This document shows, in pieces, positions 43,220 to 52,900 of a DNA stretch of 64,000 nucleotides. The notes below the pieces were generated by a model. The model saw only the letters and a list, made by a program, of their open reading frames with translations, did not search any database and was not told where the DNA came from. Both the position numbers and the translations under genes were made by a program. Source of the DNA: DASRQK01 sp964436635 (GTDB lineage: Bacteria; Bacteroidota; Bacteroidia; Sphingobacteriales; Sphingobacteriaceae); NCBI GenBank assembly GCA_964436635.1, contig CAYTDM010000002.1, forward strand, positions 120,093 to 184,092, in the 5' to 3' direction. Numbering within the stretch: position 1 is the stretch's first letter; each line of letters starts with the position of its first letter.

Positions 43220-45885
43220 TGAAAGGCCTTGTACTGATAATCCTGTTATTGTTTTGCTTTGTTGATACAAAAGCGCAGGACAATATCATTCGTGGAACTA
43301 TCAAGGCCGAATCCGGTATTCCTGTGACCCAGGCGACTGTCACATTGCGAAGCAAACCCTCTGATCTTGCGATTGGTTTTTCCACAAGCGATGAACATGG
43401 CAAGTTTACCATTAAGGTGAAGGCGGGTTATCATCCAACGGATATACAGTTGATGATCAGCCACCTTTCTTATAAACCCAAAACGCTCAATTTACTACCT
43501 GATGTATGGCAATATGAAATCGTTCTGGAAGAAAGTACGGTGGCTTTGGAAAGTGTGGAGATAAAAAGCCGACCGAGGGTAGCATTGCAGGGAGATACGA
43601 TCAATTATCATGTCGATAGGTTTGCAAGGAACGAAGATCGCACTATCGGGGATGTGTTGTCCCGAATCCCTGGGATTGATGTGGGTGAAAGTGGTGAGAT
43701 ACGCTTCAATAACCGGCCAATTTCACATTTCTATCTGGATGGTGACGACCTCTTAGGTGGAAAATATGCCATCGGGACCAGAACAATTCCCCACGATATG
43801 GTGGATAAGGTACAGGTATTGACAAATCATGAACATATCAAGGTCAGAAAGGATCGGTTCCAATCAGAGGGAGTGGCCCTCAATCTGCAGATAAAAGAGG
43901 ATGCCCGGCTAAAACTGGTCGGCATCGCCAAGCTGGGCGCGGGTTTATCCAGCAAATATGACCCCGAAGTGAATACGATTCTGCTGAACAGAGATTTTAA
44001 AATGCTCAATTCAGCTAAAGGGAATAATGTAGGTGAGGATCTGTCAATCGATGTTTTTGACTTGCTAAACAACCACTCAGCAAATAATGGATTGGTGAGT
44101 AGCAGTGCTGTTTCCACTCCATTTATAGCCAGAAAACGATATTTTCTCAATCATTCAGGGATGGCCACCGCCAATAACTCACACCGCTTCCGGAATGAGC
44201 TGTTTGTGAGGAGTAATCTGAATTATCTTGTGCAGAACAACAGATTGATGTTCAGCGGTATCAATAAGGTATATGTAGAGCGGGACACCGTCACTTTTTT
44301 TGAAGACCAAAACGGGAAAAACCTCACTCAGTCTTCGGCGGTGGATTTATTTGCGGAGATGAACAAATCCACCTATTATATAAAGAATGATCTTAGACTA
44401 AAGTACGATTGGGGACGGATACAATCCGATATGAGCAACAACGCCACTGGCTTTAATCAGCATTTAATGAACAGAGGGCACCGGTTCTCAAACCAGATGC
44501 AGTATATCCCGGCATTAAAAAACAAGGATATTGTGCATGTCTCCTGGAATCTGGACGTGAATGATGGACCCCAATATCTCCGGTTTAACCCGGGAATTTT
44601 TCCTGAAATCATATATGCAGGCAATCCTTATCTGCAATTGGATCAGTATTCCAATGTTGCATCATGGTCCAGCCGCTTACAAACAAGTTACCGGGTCTCA
44701 AACAGGGGAGTCATTGGACAAGACTACGGAGCATCGTTCCACAACCGGCATCAATCCCTAAGTTCGGCCATCAGTTTGGTCGATGGAAGTCACAATTCGA
44801 TACCATACCTAAACGGTGAAAATGACAATGCCCTGTCATGGGACGAGTACAATGCGCGCGTTTATGCCGGATACAGGCATAAAAAGGATAGGTTTCAGGC
44901 CGAATGGGGACTCCCGCTGATTTTTTCCCATATTACCTATCAGGACAGCGGTTTTAAGCAGAAGAAGGCAAATACATATTGGCTCATTGAACCTTATGTC
45001 AATATGCAATATCAGCTCAATACACATGACCGGATATCGGCCAGTTACCGGATGGACAACTCGGTCAATGACATCACTTCTTTGTATCAGGGATATATAT
45101 TCACTAATTACCGTACGTTCCAGCGAAATGAGTTGTTCAATTTATGGTCCCAAAACAGCCATAACTGGCAGATGGGTTATCATTTCAAAAGACCGTTGAG
45201 CCTGTTTTTTGCAAACATTGGCGTAAATTATAACCTGACCAACCGCCATGTTCTCCATACGACACACTTTGAGGACAATATGCAAAAGCAAGTTCAGATC
45301 CCTCTTGCAAATCAGGTGAAAATGATGGGGGCCAATATGGTTTTCAGCAAATATATTTTCTTTCTTGGCACCACACTTGCCATTAAGCCCAAATGGTCAA
45401 ACCTGCAGATGGAGGAATCTTTCAATGATGTGCTGTATCATATCGATAATAATAACTATACTGTTTCGACATCGATGGATTTTCAGGTGTTCCGCAAAAT
45501 CAGCGTCACCCATAATCTGGAGATGACCCATTCAAAGAATAGTTTCCGACAAACCTCGGATAATAATTTTTCTTCCGTCAGCAATAATCTTGTAAGGAAC
45601 AATTTGAGTCTGACCTATTCCCCTCTTGACCATCTTCATTTGAAAGCGTATGCACAGTCTGTCCATGTCCAACAAGGTGAGGTTCTGGACGTTGATATGT
45701 ATTTTGTTGATATCAGTACCAAATGGAAAATAAATCACCTGCGGTCAGACCTGGAACTTTATATATCAAATATTGCGAACCACAAAAACTTTGACACATT
45801 CTCTGTACGGAATAATGGTTTTGTATATAATCAGTTTGCTCTTAATCCCCGGATGGTGATATTAAAATACGTCTTTAACTTCTAA
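43219..45885 (+). CDS. Outer-membrane receptor (CarboxypepD-like plus TonB-type barrel)
   Basis: 888 residues: signal peptide (LVLIILLLFCFVDTKAQ), carboxypeptidase-regulatory-like domain (IIRGTIKAESGIPVTQATVT), plug (DRTIGDVLSRIPGIDVGESG, FYLDGDDLLGGKYAIGT) and a large beta-barrel ending NPRMVILKYVFNF. Partner of the GLPGLI protein by overlap. As last gene of the peptide operon it could export or import the modified peptide, or sense it. No SusD follows. Confidence 0.85.
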   Translation: MKGLVLIILLLFCFVDTKAQDNIIRGTIKAESGIPVTQATVTLRSKPSDLAIGFSTSDEHGKFTIKVKAGYHPTDIQLMISHLSYKPKTLNLLPDVWQYEIVLEESTVALESVEIKSRPRVALQGDTINYHVDRFARNEDRTIGDVLSRIPGIDVGESGEIRFNNRPISHFYLDGDDLLGGKYAIGTRTIPHDMVDKVQVLTNHEHIKVRKDRFQSEGVALNLQIKEDARLKLVGIAKLGAGLSSKYDPEVNTILLNRDFKMLNSAKGNNVGEDLSIDVFDLLNNHSANNGLVSSSAVSTPFIARKRYFLNHSGMATANNSHRFRNELFVRSNLNYLVQNNRLMFSGINKVYVERDTVTFFEDQNGKNLTQSSAVDLFAEMNKSTYYIKNDLRLKYDWGRIQSDMSNNATGFNQHLMNRGHRFSNQMQYIPALKNKDIVHVSWNLDVNDGPQYLRFNPGIFPEIIYAGNPYLQLDQYSNVASWSSRLQTSYRVSNRGVIGQDYGASFHNRHQSLSSAISLVDGSHNSIPYLNGENDNALSWDEYNARVYAGYRHKKDRFQAEWGLPLIFSHITYQDSGFKQKKANTYWLIEPYVNMQYQLNTHDRISASYRMDNSVNDITSLYQGYIFTNYRTFQRNELFNLWSQNSHNWQMGYHFKRPLSLFFANIGVNYNLTNRHVLHTTHFEDNMQKQVQIPLANQVKMMGANMVFSKYIFFLGTTLAIKPKWSNLQMEESFNDVLYHIDNNNYTVSTSMDFQVFRKISVTHNLEMTHSKNSFRQTSDNNFSSVSNNLVRNNLSLTYSPLDHLHLKAYAQSVHVQQGEVLDVDMYFVDISTKWKINHLRSDLELYISNIANHKNFDTFSVRNNGFVYNQFALNPRMVILKYVFNF

Positions 45886-46048
45886 AGAACGTATCCTGCC
45901 ATAGTTTTAATAAGAACGATGGATTGTACTGTTCTTATAGTATAGATCTTGTAAATATTGTTTAATGCTTACTGTCAAATTTATGAGCAAATAATAATGA
46001 ACACACGAGGGATGTTGAATGGGGTGAGGGTAAAGATTATAATATTTA

Positions 46049-46162
46049 TTATCGTCTGAATCGATCTCGTCCAACCCGTATGATCCGCTTACATCCATTG
46101 ATTGAACACTTTTTAAGCGATTTGAAATTACTTATTGTTATATCTTGAAGAAAATTGCTCAT
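46049..46162 (-). pseudogene. Remnant of an AAA/OLD-type ATPase gene (N-terminus only)
   Basis: From an ATG at 46162 the frame encodes MSNFLQDITISNFKSLKKCS, the first two strands of ABC/OLD-like AAA proteins (compare ITIKNFKSIK), then ends within about 15 residues without a Walker A motif. A 3'-truncated fragment of a larger gene. The rest of the 45.9-46.3 kb interval shows no intact gene. Confidence 0.5.
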
Positions 46163-46278
46163 GATCTGGATTTTTCCGAATCTGTACCCGAACCTCATCG
46201 CCGAATGTAAATCGAATCTTACGATTTCACACAAGCAGATAAAACTTAAGGAACAATGGAAGAAGTAAATTGATAAAG

Positions 46279-46303
46279 CTAAATCTCTAAAGCAGAGATT
46301 TAG
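46279..46303 (-). terminator. Hairpin after the toxin-antitoxin-chaperone operon
   Basis: A 10-bp stem, ctaaatctct pairing with agagatttag, with a 5-nt loop, immediately after the chaperone stop on the reverse strand; modest T content follows. Confidence 0.65.
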
Positions 46304-46305
46304 TT

Positions 46306-46731
46306 CTAATCAACAGAATCGGGTTCAGTAATTATCGGTAGATCACCCTTAAAAAATTGGGGCGGAATGTTCAGGGTGCCCGTCACATTGCCCAAATTGG
46401 AAGTCAAAGTGGATATAAAAGATCTGATATACGGGAACATGATGGCAGGCGCATTTATGTTTACGAATGACTTTTGGGAATGCTCATCAATCTCTCCGTG
46501 TAATTCAAAGCTGCCAACTGCGACTAAAAATATTTTGAAGGTATCTTGCACAGAAACGGTCACTTCTTGTATGATCTTGAAGTGCTTGTTGTTGTCTTTG
46601 GGGAAATAGACTTGAGGTTCGATACCGATGTTGATTTCCCCCTCGCCCAAAAACTGCTTTTCGGAGGTAAAATTGACGACCGGAAAATCAACACTGATAA
46701 AACTTAGTTTTACTTGGGGTTCTGTTGCCAT
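46306..46731 (-). CDS. SecB-like chaperone of a TAC system
   Basis: 141 residues with a SecB-like fold: beta segments in the N-terminal two thirds, then the diagnostic NINAPAIMFPYIRSFISTL, matching the SecB INAPxxLFPYxR helix, and NIPPQFFKG (compare LPPVNF). Solitary export SecB is rare in Bacteroidota, whereas SecB-like proteins are the C component of toxin-antitoxin-chaperone systems, where they shield the antitoxin. Here it is third after toxin and antitoxin genes, the CmdT-CmdA-CmdC order. Gap to the antitoxin is 9 bases. Confidence 0.82.
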   Translation of the reverse strand: MATEPQVKLSFISVDFPVVNFTSEKQFLGEGEINIGIEPQVYFPKDNNKHFKIIQEVTVSVQDTFKIFLVAVGSFELHGEIDEHSQKSFVNINAPAIMFPYIRSFISTLTSNLGNVTGTLNIPPQFFKGDLPIITEPDSVD

Positions 46732-46740
46732 TTGAAAACA

Positions 46741-46992
46741 TTAAGCTGCTGTACACAGCAGATTACTAATATCGACGGTTGTTTCAGTCTCTTGTCTCTT
46801 GGTGACAACATCATAACTCACGGCCCTTGAAAACGATATTCTTGTGCTGGGCATATCGATATAGTCACCTTCTCCCAAAGAAGATATGTACTTCTTTAGC
46901 CTTCTATTGAAAAGCCAAGAAGTCATTGTTTCGGAAGTTTCTTGTGATAAAACTTCGTCCAACTGCTTTTCTAATAATTCTAAGTCCAACAT
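46741..46992 (-). CDS. Putative antitoxin of the TAC system
   Basis: 83 residues, acidic N-terminus (MLDLELLEKQLDEVLSQETS), central WLFNRRLKKYISSLGE, and a short, partly hydrophobic C-terminus (DISNLLCTAA) that could be the chaperone-addiction segment. I do not recognise it by sequence; the call rests on position between an ART-like toxin (15 bases) and a SecB-like chaperone (9 bases). A CmdA-like function is inferred. Confidence 0.6.
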   Translation of the reverse strand: MLDLELLEKQLDEVLSQETSETMTSWLFNRRLKKYISSLGEGDYIDMPSTRISFSRAVSYDVVTKRQETETTVDISNLLCTAA

Positions 46993-47007
46993 ATCTCTCT
47001 TATTTTA

Positions 47008-47532
47008 TTAAACTACTCTTTCGGTCTTTTTGAGTGCAAAGTTAGAAATAATTTCTTTATTATATACCGCTATCTGTATTCTTTTTCTAAAAGCCACTGT
47101 TCTGACTTTACCATTTTTGTACTGTATAGGTTTCACCAAAGACCGTTCCGAATTTATCGGAAGGTCCTGAAATTGGATAAAATCGACCTGTGGCCAAATA
47201 TTTTTGTCACGAATGTAATCATTTAATTCTTTAAGTGTCGGCCTCTCACCTGTTTTTATCATTATCTTTTTTGCAACTTTCTCAAGTTGGGAGATCCAAA
47301 AATAATAATGTTTTTCATTGAAAACAGTATCCAGATAATTGTCAGAATTCAAAACACATTCATATACTTCATAGTATTTTGTTCTCTTTTTAGAATTATT
47401 CCCCCAATCATCCGCATCTAATTCCTCTTTCCAAAAGTAGTAGGCCTCTCCAAGCCAGGCATCGTCTCTAACGCATTGCATTGGAAAAGTCAATGCATTG
47501 TATCTTCTTTCTTGAGTATGATAAACTGTCAC
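47008..47532 (-). CDS. ADP-ribosyltransferase-like toxin (CmdT-like)
   Basis: 174 residues. The N-terminus MTVYHTQERRY supplies the YH motif; DDAWLGEAYYFWKEELDADD resembles the WLGxGYYFW...A strand-helix of small ART toxins; and the C-terminal RKRIQIAVYNKEII resembles the (H)IQIxVxN ending of that group. CmdT modifies mRNA bases in infected E. coli when its antitoxin is released from the complex. With a small gene and a SecB-like gene downstream in one operon, the parallel to CmdTAC is strong in architecture, but sequence identity to CmdT cannot be judged here. Confidence 0.68.
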   Translation of the reverse strand: MTVYHTQERRYNALTFPMQCVRDDAWLGEAYYFWKEELDADDWGNNSKKRTKYYEVYECVLNSDNYLDTVFNEKHYYFWISQLEKVAKKIMIKTGERPTLKELNDYIRDKNIWPQVDFIQFQDLPINSERSLVKPIQYKNGKVRTVAFRKRIQIAVYNKEIISNFALKKTERVV

Positions 47533-47559
47533 GGTTCTCCCTTAAATAAAAAAGATTTT

Positions 47560-47967
47560 TTACTTACTTCCCTTCAATTTTTTAACCTCATCCGCCAGCT
47601 CTGCCACTACTTTAGTTAGATCCAAAAGTAGATTTTCTAAATTATCTGAGTTATTATTAAATGTAGGTTGATAATTGTGATTTGCTACTGAGTTATCATG
47701 AAAATCGTGATTATGTTGAATATTGTAGATCGCCTTTTCCTCACTGAAAGCACGAATAAACTCTACTGTCACTCCCAATGCATCGGCCAATTCCTGCAAG
47801 GTCGGCTCCGGGATAGTCCACATATTCTCAAACTCGGAAATCCTGCGCTGGTCAAATTTGCTCTCACATTTTTGTCCCAAAGCATCCTGCTTCAACCCCA
47901 TAATCTCACGAATCCGTTTGAGGTTTTTCCCCTCATGTACTTTTTCTTCCTGAAATGCAATGCCCAT
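47560..47967 (-). CDS. XRE-family regulator upstream of the TAC operon
   Basis: 135 residues: HTH_XRE at about 12-65 (LKRIREIMGLKQDALGQ, RRISEFENMWTIPEPTLQEL), an Asn/His-rich linker, and a C-terminal coiled coil (LENLLLDLTKVVAELADEV). This architecture is common in Bacteroidota mobile elements. It lies 27 bases upstream of the toxin gene on the same strand, so it may autoregulate the operon. Confidence 0.85.
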   Translation of the reverse strand: MGIAFQEEKVHEGKNLKRIREIMGLKQDALGQKCESKFDQRRISEFENMWTIPEPTLQELADALGVTVEFIRAFSEEKAIYNIQHNHDFHDNSVANHNYQPTFNNNSDNLENLLLDLTKVVAELADEVKKLKGSK

Positions 47968-48241
47968 AATTTCTATCGTTAATATTTCCGGTAAGATACC
48001 GGTTTTTTACCATTTTACAATCTATAATTGGTTTGTTATCTTTGGTGTAAAGATAAGAATTACTACGGATAAATGTAGTCAGATTCATACTAAAAGTATC
48101 TTCAAAGATACTAAAAGTAAGCCCAATTAAGCAACAACACACGAAATAATGTAGAAATGTCATTTAAAAAAGATAAATTTGAAACTTCAATATAACGTCA
48201 CTGTTTGACGGAGTTTTTTCATCAAAATCTCGTCTGTGAAA

Positions 48242-48450
48242 ACCGACTAATTTTCAATGGACACGAGGTGATAGGATGAAAAACACTGTCCCGACCATAT
48301 TTATGGCTACGGGGCTGTGTTTCCTATCAGCTGCATGTGTTCAAGGTCCTTAGTCGGTACCCCACGGACGTGCAGACGGAGCACAGTCCACGTAGCCAAT
48401 TTTGTTTATACGGCTTGTTCCGCCTGATAATCCCAAAGGCTAAGGAACAA
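48242..48450. other. Strongly structured non-coding segment (three consecutive hairpins)
   Basis: Hairpin I, 48242-48358: outer stem accgactaa with ttagtcggt (9 bp), then ggacac with gtgttc, tgatagg with cctatca, aaacac with gtgttt, g-t-cccg with cggg-g-c, and a tip ccat/atgg. Hairpin II, 48366-48389: ggacgtgc with gcac-a-gtcc. Hairpin III, 48415-48450: ttgttccgcc with ggc-taa-ggaacaa. Stem order and compensation suggest a structured RNA or a folded DNA site. No matching protein gene; the 25-codon frame from 48276 lies within hairpin I and is probably incidental. The rest of the 47968-48564 interval shows no gene. Confidence 0.6.
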
Positions 48451-48564
48451 TGAAGAAACAACTCTACAAAAACATCATTAAATCTCCTATATAACCTCTC
48501 CCTATTATACCCCCATAATAGGATAAAATCACAATTATACTAACCCAATTATAAAACCAATAGA

Positions 48565-49941
48565 ATGACGTTTTTATACGCAATGGGCATGTTTTGGCCC
48601 AAGCGGAAGCATCGAATACCAATAGTACCTCTGCTATCGCTCATCTTAATTTTTATTTCAATCATGTGTTTAGAAGCCCAGGCGCAGTCCGCTGGATACG
48701 GCGGAACTGCCAACGGGCAAATAAAACCGCTGCAAATCGGAGATCCGATCCCGGATGAACTTTGGGACTTGTCCTTGCAAATGGTGAACCATCCCCAGGG
48801 CAAGGAAACGATCACACTAAGCGAGTACAAAGACAAGCTGATTATCCTTGATTTTTGGGCGACATGGTGCGTACCGTGCATCAGGAATTTTCCAAAGCTA
48901 CGAGACATCCAAAATGAGTTAGGCGACCAAATAAAAATATTGGCCGTAACCCAAGAAAGTACAGAAATAATCAACAAATTCTTTGAAACCGGAGTGGGCA
49001 AGGAACACACTTATGTAAACTCGGTAATAAATGATAGCGTTCTTTCAAGTTATTTCCCACATATGGGCGTGCCACATATCGCCTGGATAGATCAAAATGG
49101 GAAAGTGCTCAACACCACAATGGCCGAAGACATTACTATCACGAATGTACAAGCCATCTTGAACAATGAAAAAGTCTCAATGGTTAGCAAGATCGATATT
49201 GACCGCAACAAGCTTCTGTTTCTGTCAGACAGTTTTGATGATAATATGGAACTACGAAACTATTCCATTTTCGCAAAGGGCCATTATCCAGGGTTACCAT
49301 CAGGTAGCAATATCAAAAGAAATGATGTGGGAAAAATATATGGCAGACAATTTACCAATCTTCCGATCATGAGAATATATGGTCCGATTATGTATGACAT
49401 ATTTGCAAGAAACCATGAACGTTATAACACCAAAAGAGCCATTATTGAAGTCAAAGAACCTGCGCTTTTAAATTGGATAGTGAAGGATGAAAAAAGCTAC
49501 GAAACATTCAATTTGTATAATTATGAGCTCATCATTCCCGAAAATCAAGCCGACAGTCTATTCTTTTATATGTTAGATGACCTTAATCGATATTCTGATT
49601 ATACAGCTATCATTGAGCAACGTGATGTTGATTGCCTTGTACTTGTAAGAACATCCAATAAAGACAAAATTAAGAGTAGAGGTGGCAAACTAAAGAATAC
49701 GTTCCCGGCGACACCATCTATTTTACATAATGGGCCTCTTGGTTTTATGGTCAATTTACTTAATGGTAAGACGCCTATTGAGCACCCGATCATCGATGAA
49801 ACAGGTTACAAAGACAATGTGGATATAGAAATATCTGGGGTTACAGATCTGACAAGTCTGAGAAAAGAACTAAACAGATATGATCTTGACCTTATACCAT
49901 CAAAAAGACGTCTCAATATGTTCGTTTTGAAGGACAAATAA
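48565..49941 (+). CDS. TlpA-like thioredoxin-domain protein
   Basis: 458 residues: signal anchor (IVPLLSLILIFISIMCLEAQAQ); TlpA-type thioredoxin domain at about 60-210 with the redox site FWATWCVPCIRNFPKLRDI; then a 240-residue C-terminal region of unassigned fold. Such redoxins with long C-termini often precede SusC/SusD pairs in Sphingobacteriales, as here (SusC starts 35 bases later). Periplasmic disulfide handling linked to a peptide substrate is inferred. The start at 48565 could be shortened to the ATG at 48583. Confidence 0.82.
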   Translation: MTFLYAMGMFWPKRKHRIPIVPLLSLILIFISIMCLEAQAQSAGYGGTANGQIKPLQIGDPIPDELWDLSLQMVNHPQGKETITLSEYKDKLIILDFWATWCVPCIRNFPKLRDIQNELGDQIKILAVTQESTEIINKFFETGVGKEHTYVNSVINDSVLSSYFPHMGVPHIAWIDQNGKVLNTTMAEDITITNVQAILNNEKVSMVSKIDIDRNKLLFLSDSFDDNMELRNYSIFAKGHYPGLPSGSNIKRNDVGKIYGRQFTNLPIMRIYGPIMYDIFARNHERYNTKRAIIEVKEPALLNWIVKDEKSYETFNLYNYELIIPENQADSLFFYMLDDLNRYSDYTAIIEQRDVDCLVLVRTSNKDKIKSRGGKLKNTFPATPSILHNGPLGFMVNLLNGKTPIEHPIIDETGYKDNVDIEISGVTDLTSLRKELNRYDLDLIPSKRRLNMFVLKDK

Positions 49942-49976
49942 TTCTTCCATTTTTTTACAATATAACTCATTAACGA

Positions 49977-52900
49977 ATGAAATCATTTACTCTTATCATA
50001 CTTTTTTTTACTTTTTCAAGTTGGATATACGCCCAGCAGCATATTGTAGGTAGGGTGCTATCCTTTAGCAATAACTCACCCATCGAGGGAGCCAATGTAT
50101 CCATACGAGGAACTGATCTGAAAATAAGTACTGATAGCAAAGGATATTTTGCTATTCAAACTACATTAAATGCAAGTGAAACCATTTTAGTAGTTAATCA
50201 TTTAGGCTATGAATCTACTAATATAACGGTAAAACTACCTCAAAATGACACATTGAATATTTTGCTTCGCATATCTCCTCACTTGCTGGAGGAAGTGAAT
50301 ATCATATCAACTGGTTATCAAACATTACCTAAAGAGCGTGTGACGGGTTCATTCTCCATAGTTGATCGGGCATTATTTAATCAACAGGTGAGCACAGACA
50401 TCCTTTCCAGATTGCCAACTATTGCCAATGGTGTTGTCATGAACAATGGTCTTTCGGGGCCTCCACAAATGATGGTACGGGGATTAAGCACGATCAGTGG
50501 CCCCAAAGACGTCTTAATTGTAGTGGATAACTTCCCCTATGATGGGGATATTCTTAATATCAATCCTAATATTGTTGAAAATATCACCATTCTGAAAGAC
50601 GCATCTGCTTCCAGTATTTGGGGAGCAAGAGCGGCCAACGGTGTTATTGTTATCACTACAAAGACAGGTCGATTTAACCAGCCGATTACATTGGAATTTA
50701 ATTCCAATGTAACCATCGGAGCAAAGCCTGATCTTGGTTACATACCTCAGATGTCATCTACTGATTTTATCGATGTAGAGCAGGAATTGTTTTCCCGCAA
50801 TTTCTATAACAGCCAGATCAATGCGGCAAACCGTCCGGTAATAAGCCCGGTGGTCGATCTGTTGAATAAAGTCCGTACAGGCACATTGACACAGGAACAG
50901 GCACAGCAACAGATCGACGCATTACGAAAAATTGATGTGAGAGATCAGTTTAGCCAATATATGTATAGACAATCGTTAAACCAGCAGTATTTTTTGAATG
51001 CACTGGGCGGTGGGGAAAAATTTTCATGGGGATCTTCGGTAGGGTATGACCACAATAAAGACAATCTGGATAGCTTTTATGACCGTCTCAATATCCGTTT
51101 TCAGAACATGTATCGACCAATAGAGCGGCTTTCATTGACGACAGGTTTGAATTATACCCAAAGCCAAAGTAATTCGGGTCGGTATGGATATAGAAGTATA
51201 TCCATGAAATCGGGGAATTTCGTGCCCTATATGATGATGGCCGACGGCAACGGGAATGCGCTCCCCGTACCGAGGACCTGGAACCAAAGCTATATCGAGA
51301 CAGCAGGCAATGGATTGCTTCTTGATTGGAACTATTACCCCCTAACGGATTGGCAGCATCAAACATCAAACAATAAAGTATTTGATATTTTGGCAACGGC
51401 CGCCCTCGATTATCAAGTCATTAAAGGACTTAACGCTAAGGTGAATTATCAGTATGAAAGACAATTAGGTACAAACACAGCATTTGCTGATGAAAACAGT
51501 TACATGGCACGGGACTACATCAATTCATTTACACAAATTGTCAATGGTAATGCGGTATTAGCTGTGCCTTATGGCGGAATCTTGGACAAATCGAACAATG
51601 AATTAGTGGCGAATAACCTACGTGGGCAACTAAGTTTTGACAATACTTATGGGAAACATAATATTATAGCAATAATAGGTTCTGAAATCAGGTCAGCTAA
51701 CATCAATAGCCATCAGGGGCGATTCTATGGCTACAATGAAAACAACCTGACAACAGGGAATGTGGATTATACGCGTACTTATCCCTCTTTCATAGGCGGT
51801 GGGGGCCAATTTATTTATAACAACCAATTTTTAGGAGAGACTGTTACGAGGTTCGTATCACATTTTGCAAATGCTGCTTATACTTTTGACAACAAGTATG
51901 TACTTTCAGCAAGCGCACGTCGTGACGCAAGCAATCTTTTCGGCTTAAAAACAAACGACCAATGGAATCCGTTTTGGTCAGCCGGGATTGCTTGGAAATT
52001 ATCAAATGAACAGTTTTATTCTCTTGATATTTTGCCCTATCTAAATCTTAGGGTGACTTATGGTTTTAGTGGTAATGTAGATCCAGCAATGGCCGCTGTT
52101 AATACCATAATTTATCAAGGAGGTGTCTCAACCTTTACGGGTTTGCCGATAGCCCAATTTAATAATTATTATAACCCTCACCTAAAATGGGAGACCTCTA
52201 AAATGCTAAATGTGGCCGTTGATTTCCGAACAAAACATAATCGAATATCAGGCTCAATTGAATACTATCGTAAAAATGGAGATAATCTATTTGGAATGGC
52301 TCCGACCGACTATTCAACAGGTGTTCCGCCGACCATATTAAGAAATGTTGCAAGTATGAGAGGTAATGGATGGGATATAGAATTAAAGAGCCTAAATATC
52401 GACGGATTATTCAGATGGGGAACGGCATTAAATTTCAGTATGTACCAAGATAGAATAGTGGATTACCAAATTAACCGCACATTGGCCAGACAATATATTA
52501 TCCCATCCAGTGTACCTATATCCGGTATCGAGGGGCATCCTGTTTACACTATTTATGCTTATAAATGGGCTGGTTTGGACCCGAATACCGGAGAGGCACA
52601 AGGATATTTGGAAAATGAAATAAGTAAGAACTATAATAGTATAACAGGAGTAGGAACGGCAGTCGAAGATTTGGAATATTTTGGCTCTGCTATTCCTACA
52701 AAATTCGGTTCCTTACTTAACACTTTCTCTTATAGGAACCTAAGCCTGCAAGTTGGCATATCCTTTAAATTTGGATATTGGTTTAGGCGCGCTTCAATAA
52801 ACTATACAAATCTGTTCAATAGTTGGGATGGGCACCCCGATTATGTAAATCGTTGGCAGAAAGCTGGGGATGAAGTGCATACTGATATTCCTGTAAACCT

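Noticed and set aside
48276..48353. A 25-codon frame resembling a lipoprotein signal (MKNTVPTIFMATGLCFLSA)
   Set aside because: It lies entirely within the long hairpin at 48242-48358 and ends right after the signal-like part; probably incidental or a relic, so not called as a gene.
46249..48455. Short imperfect direct repeat (taaggaacaatg plus aagaa) on both sides of the TAC module as possible insertion borders
   Set aside because: Only 12 contiguous identical bases in AT-rich DNA, and one copy is part of hairpin III; not enough to claim a mobile unit.
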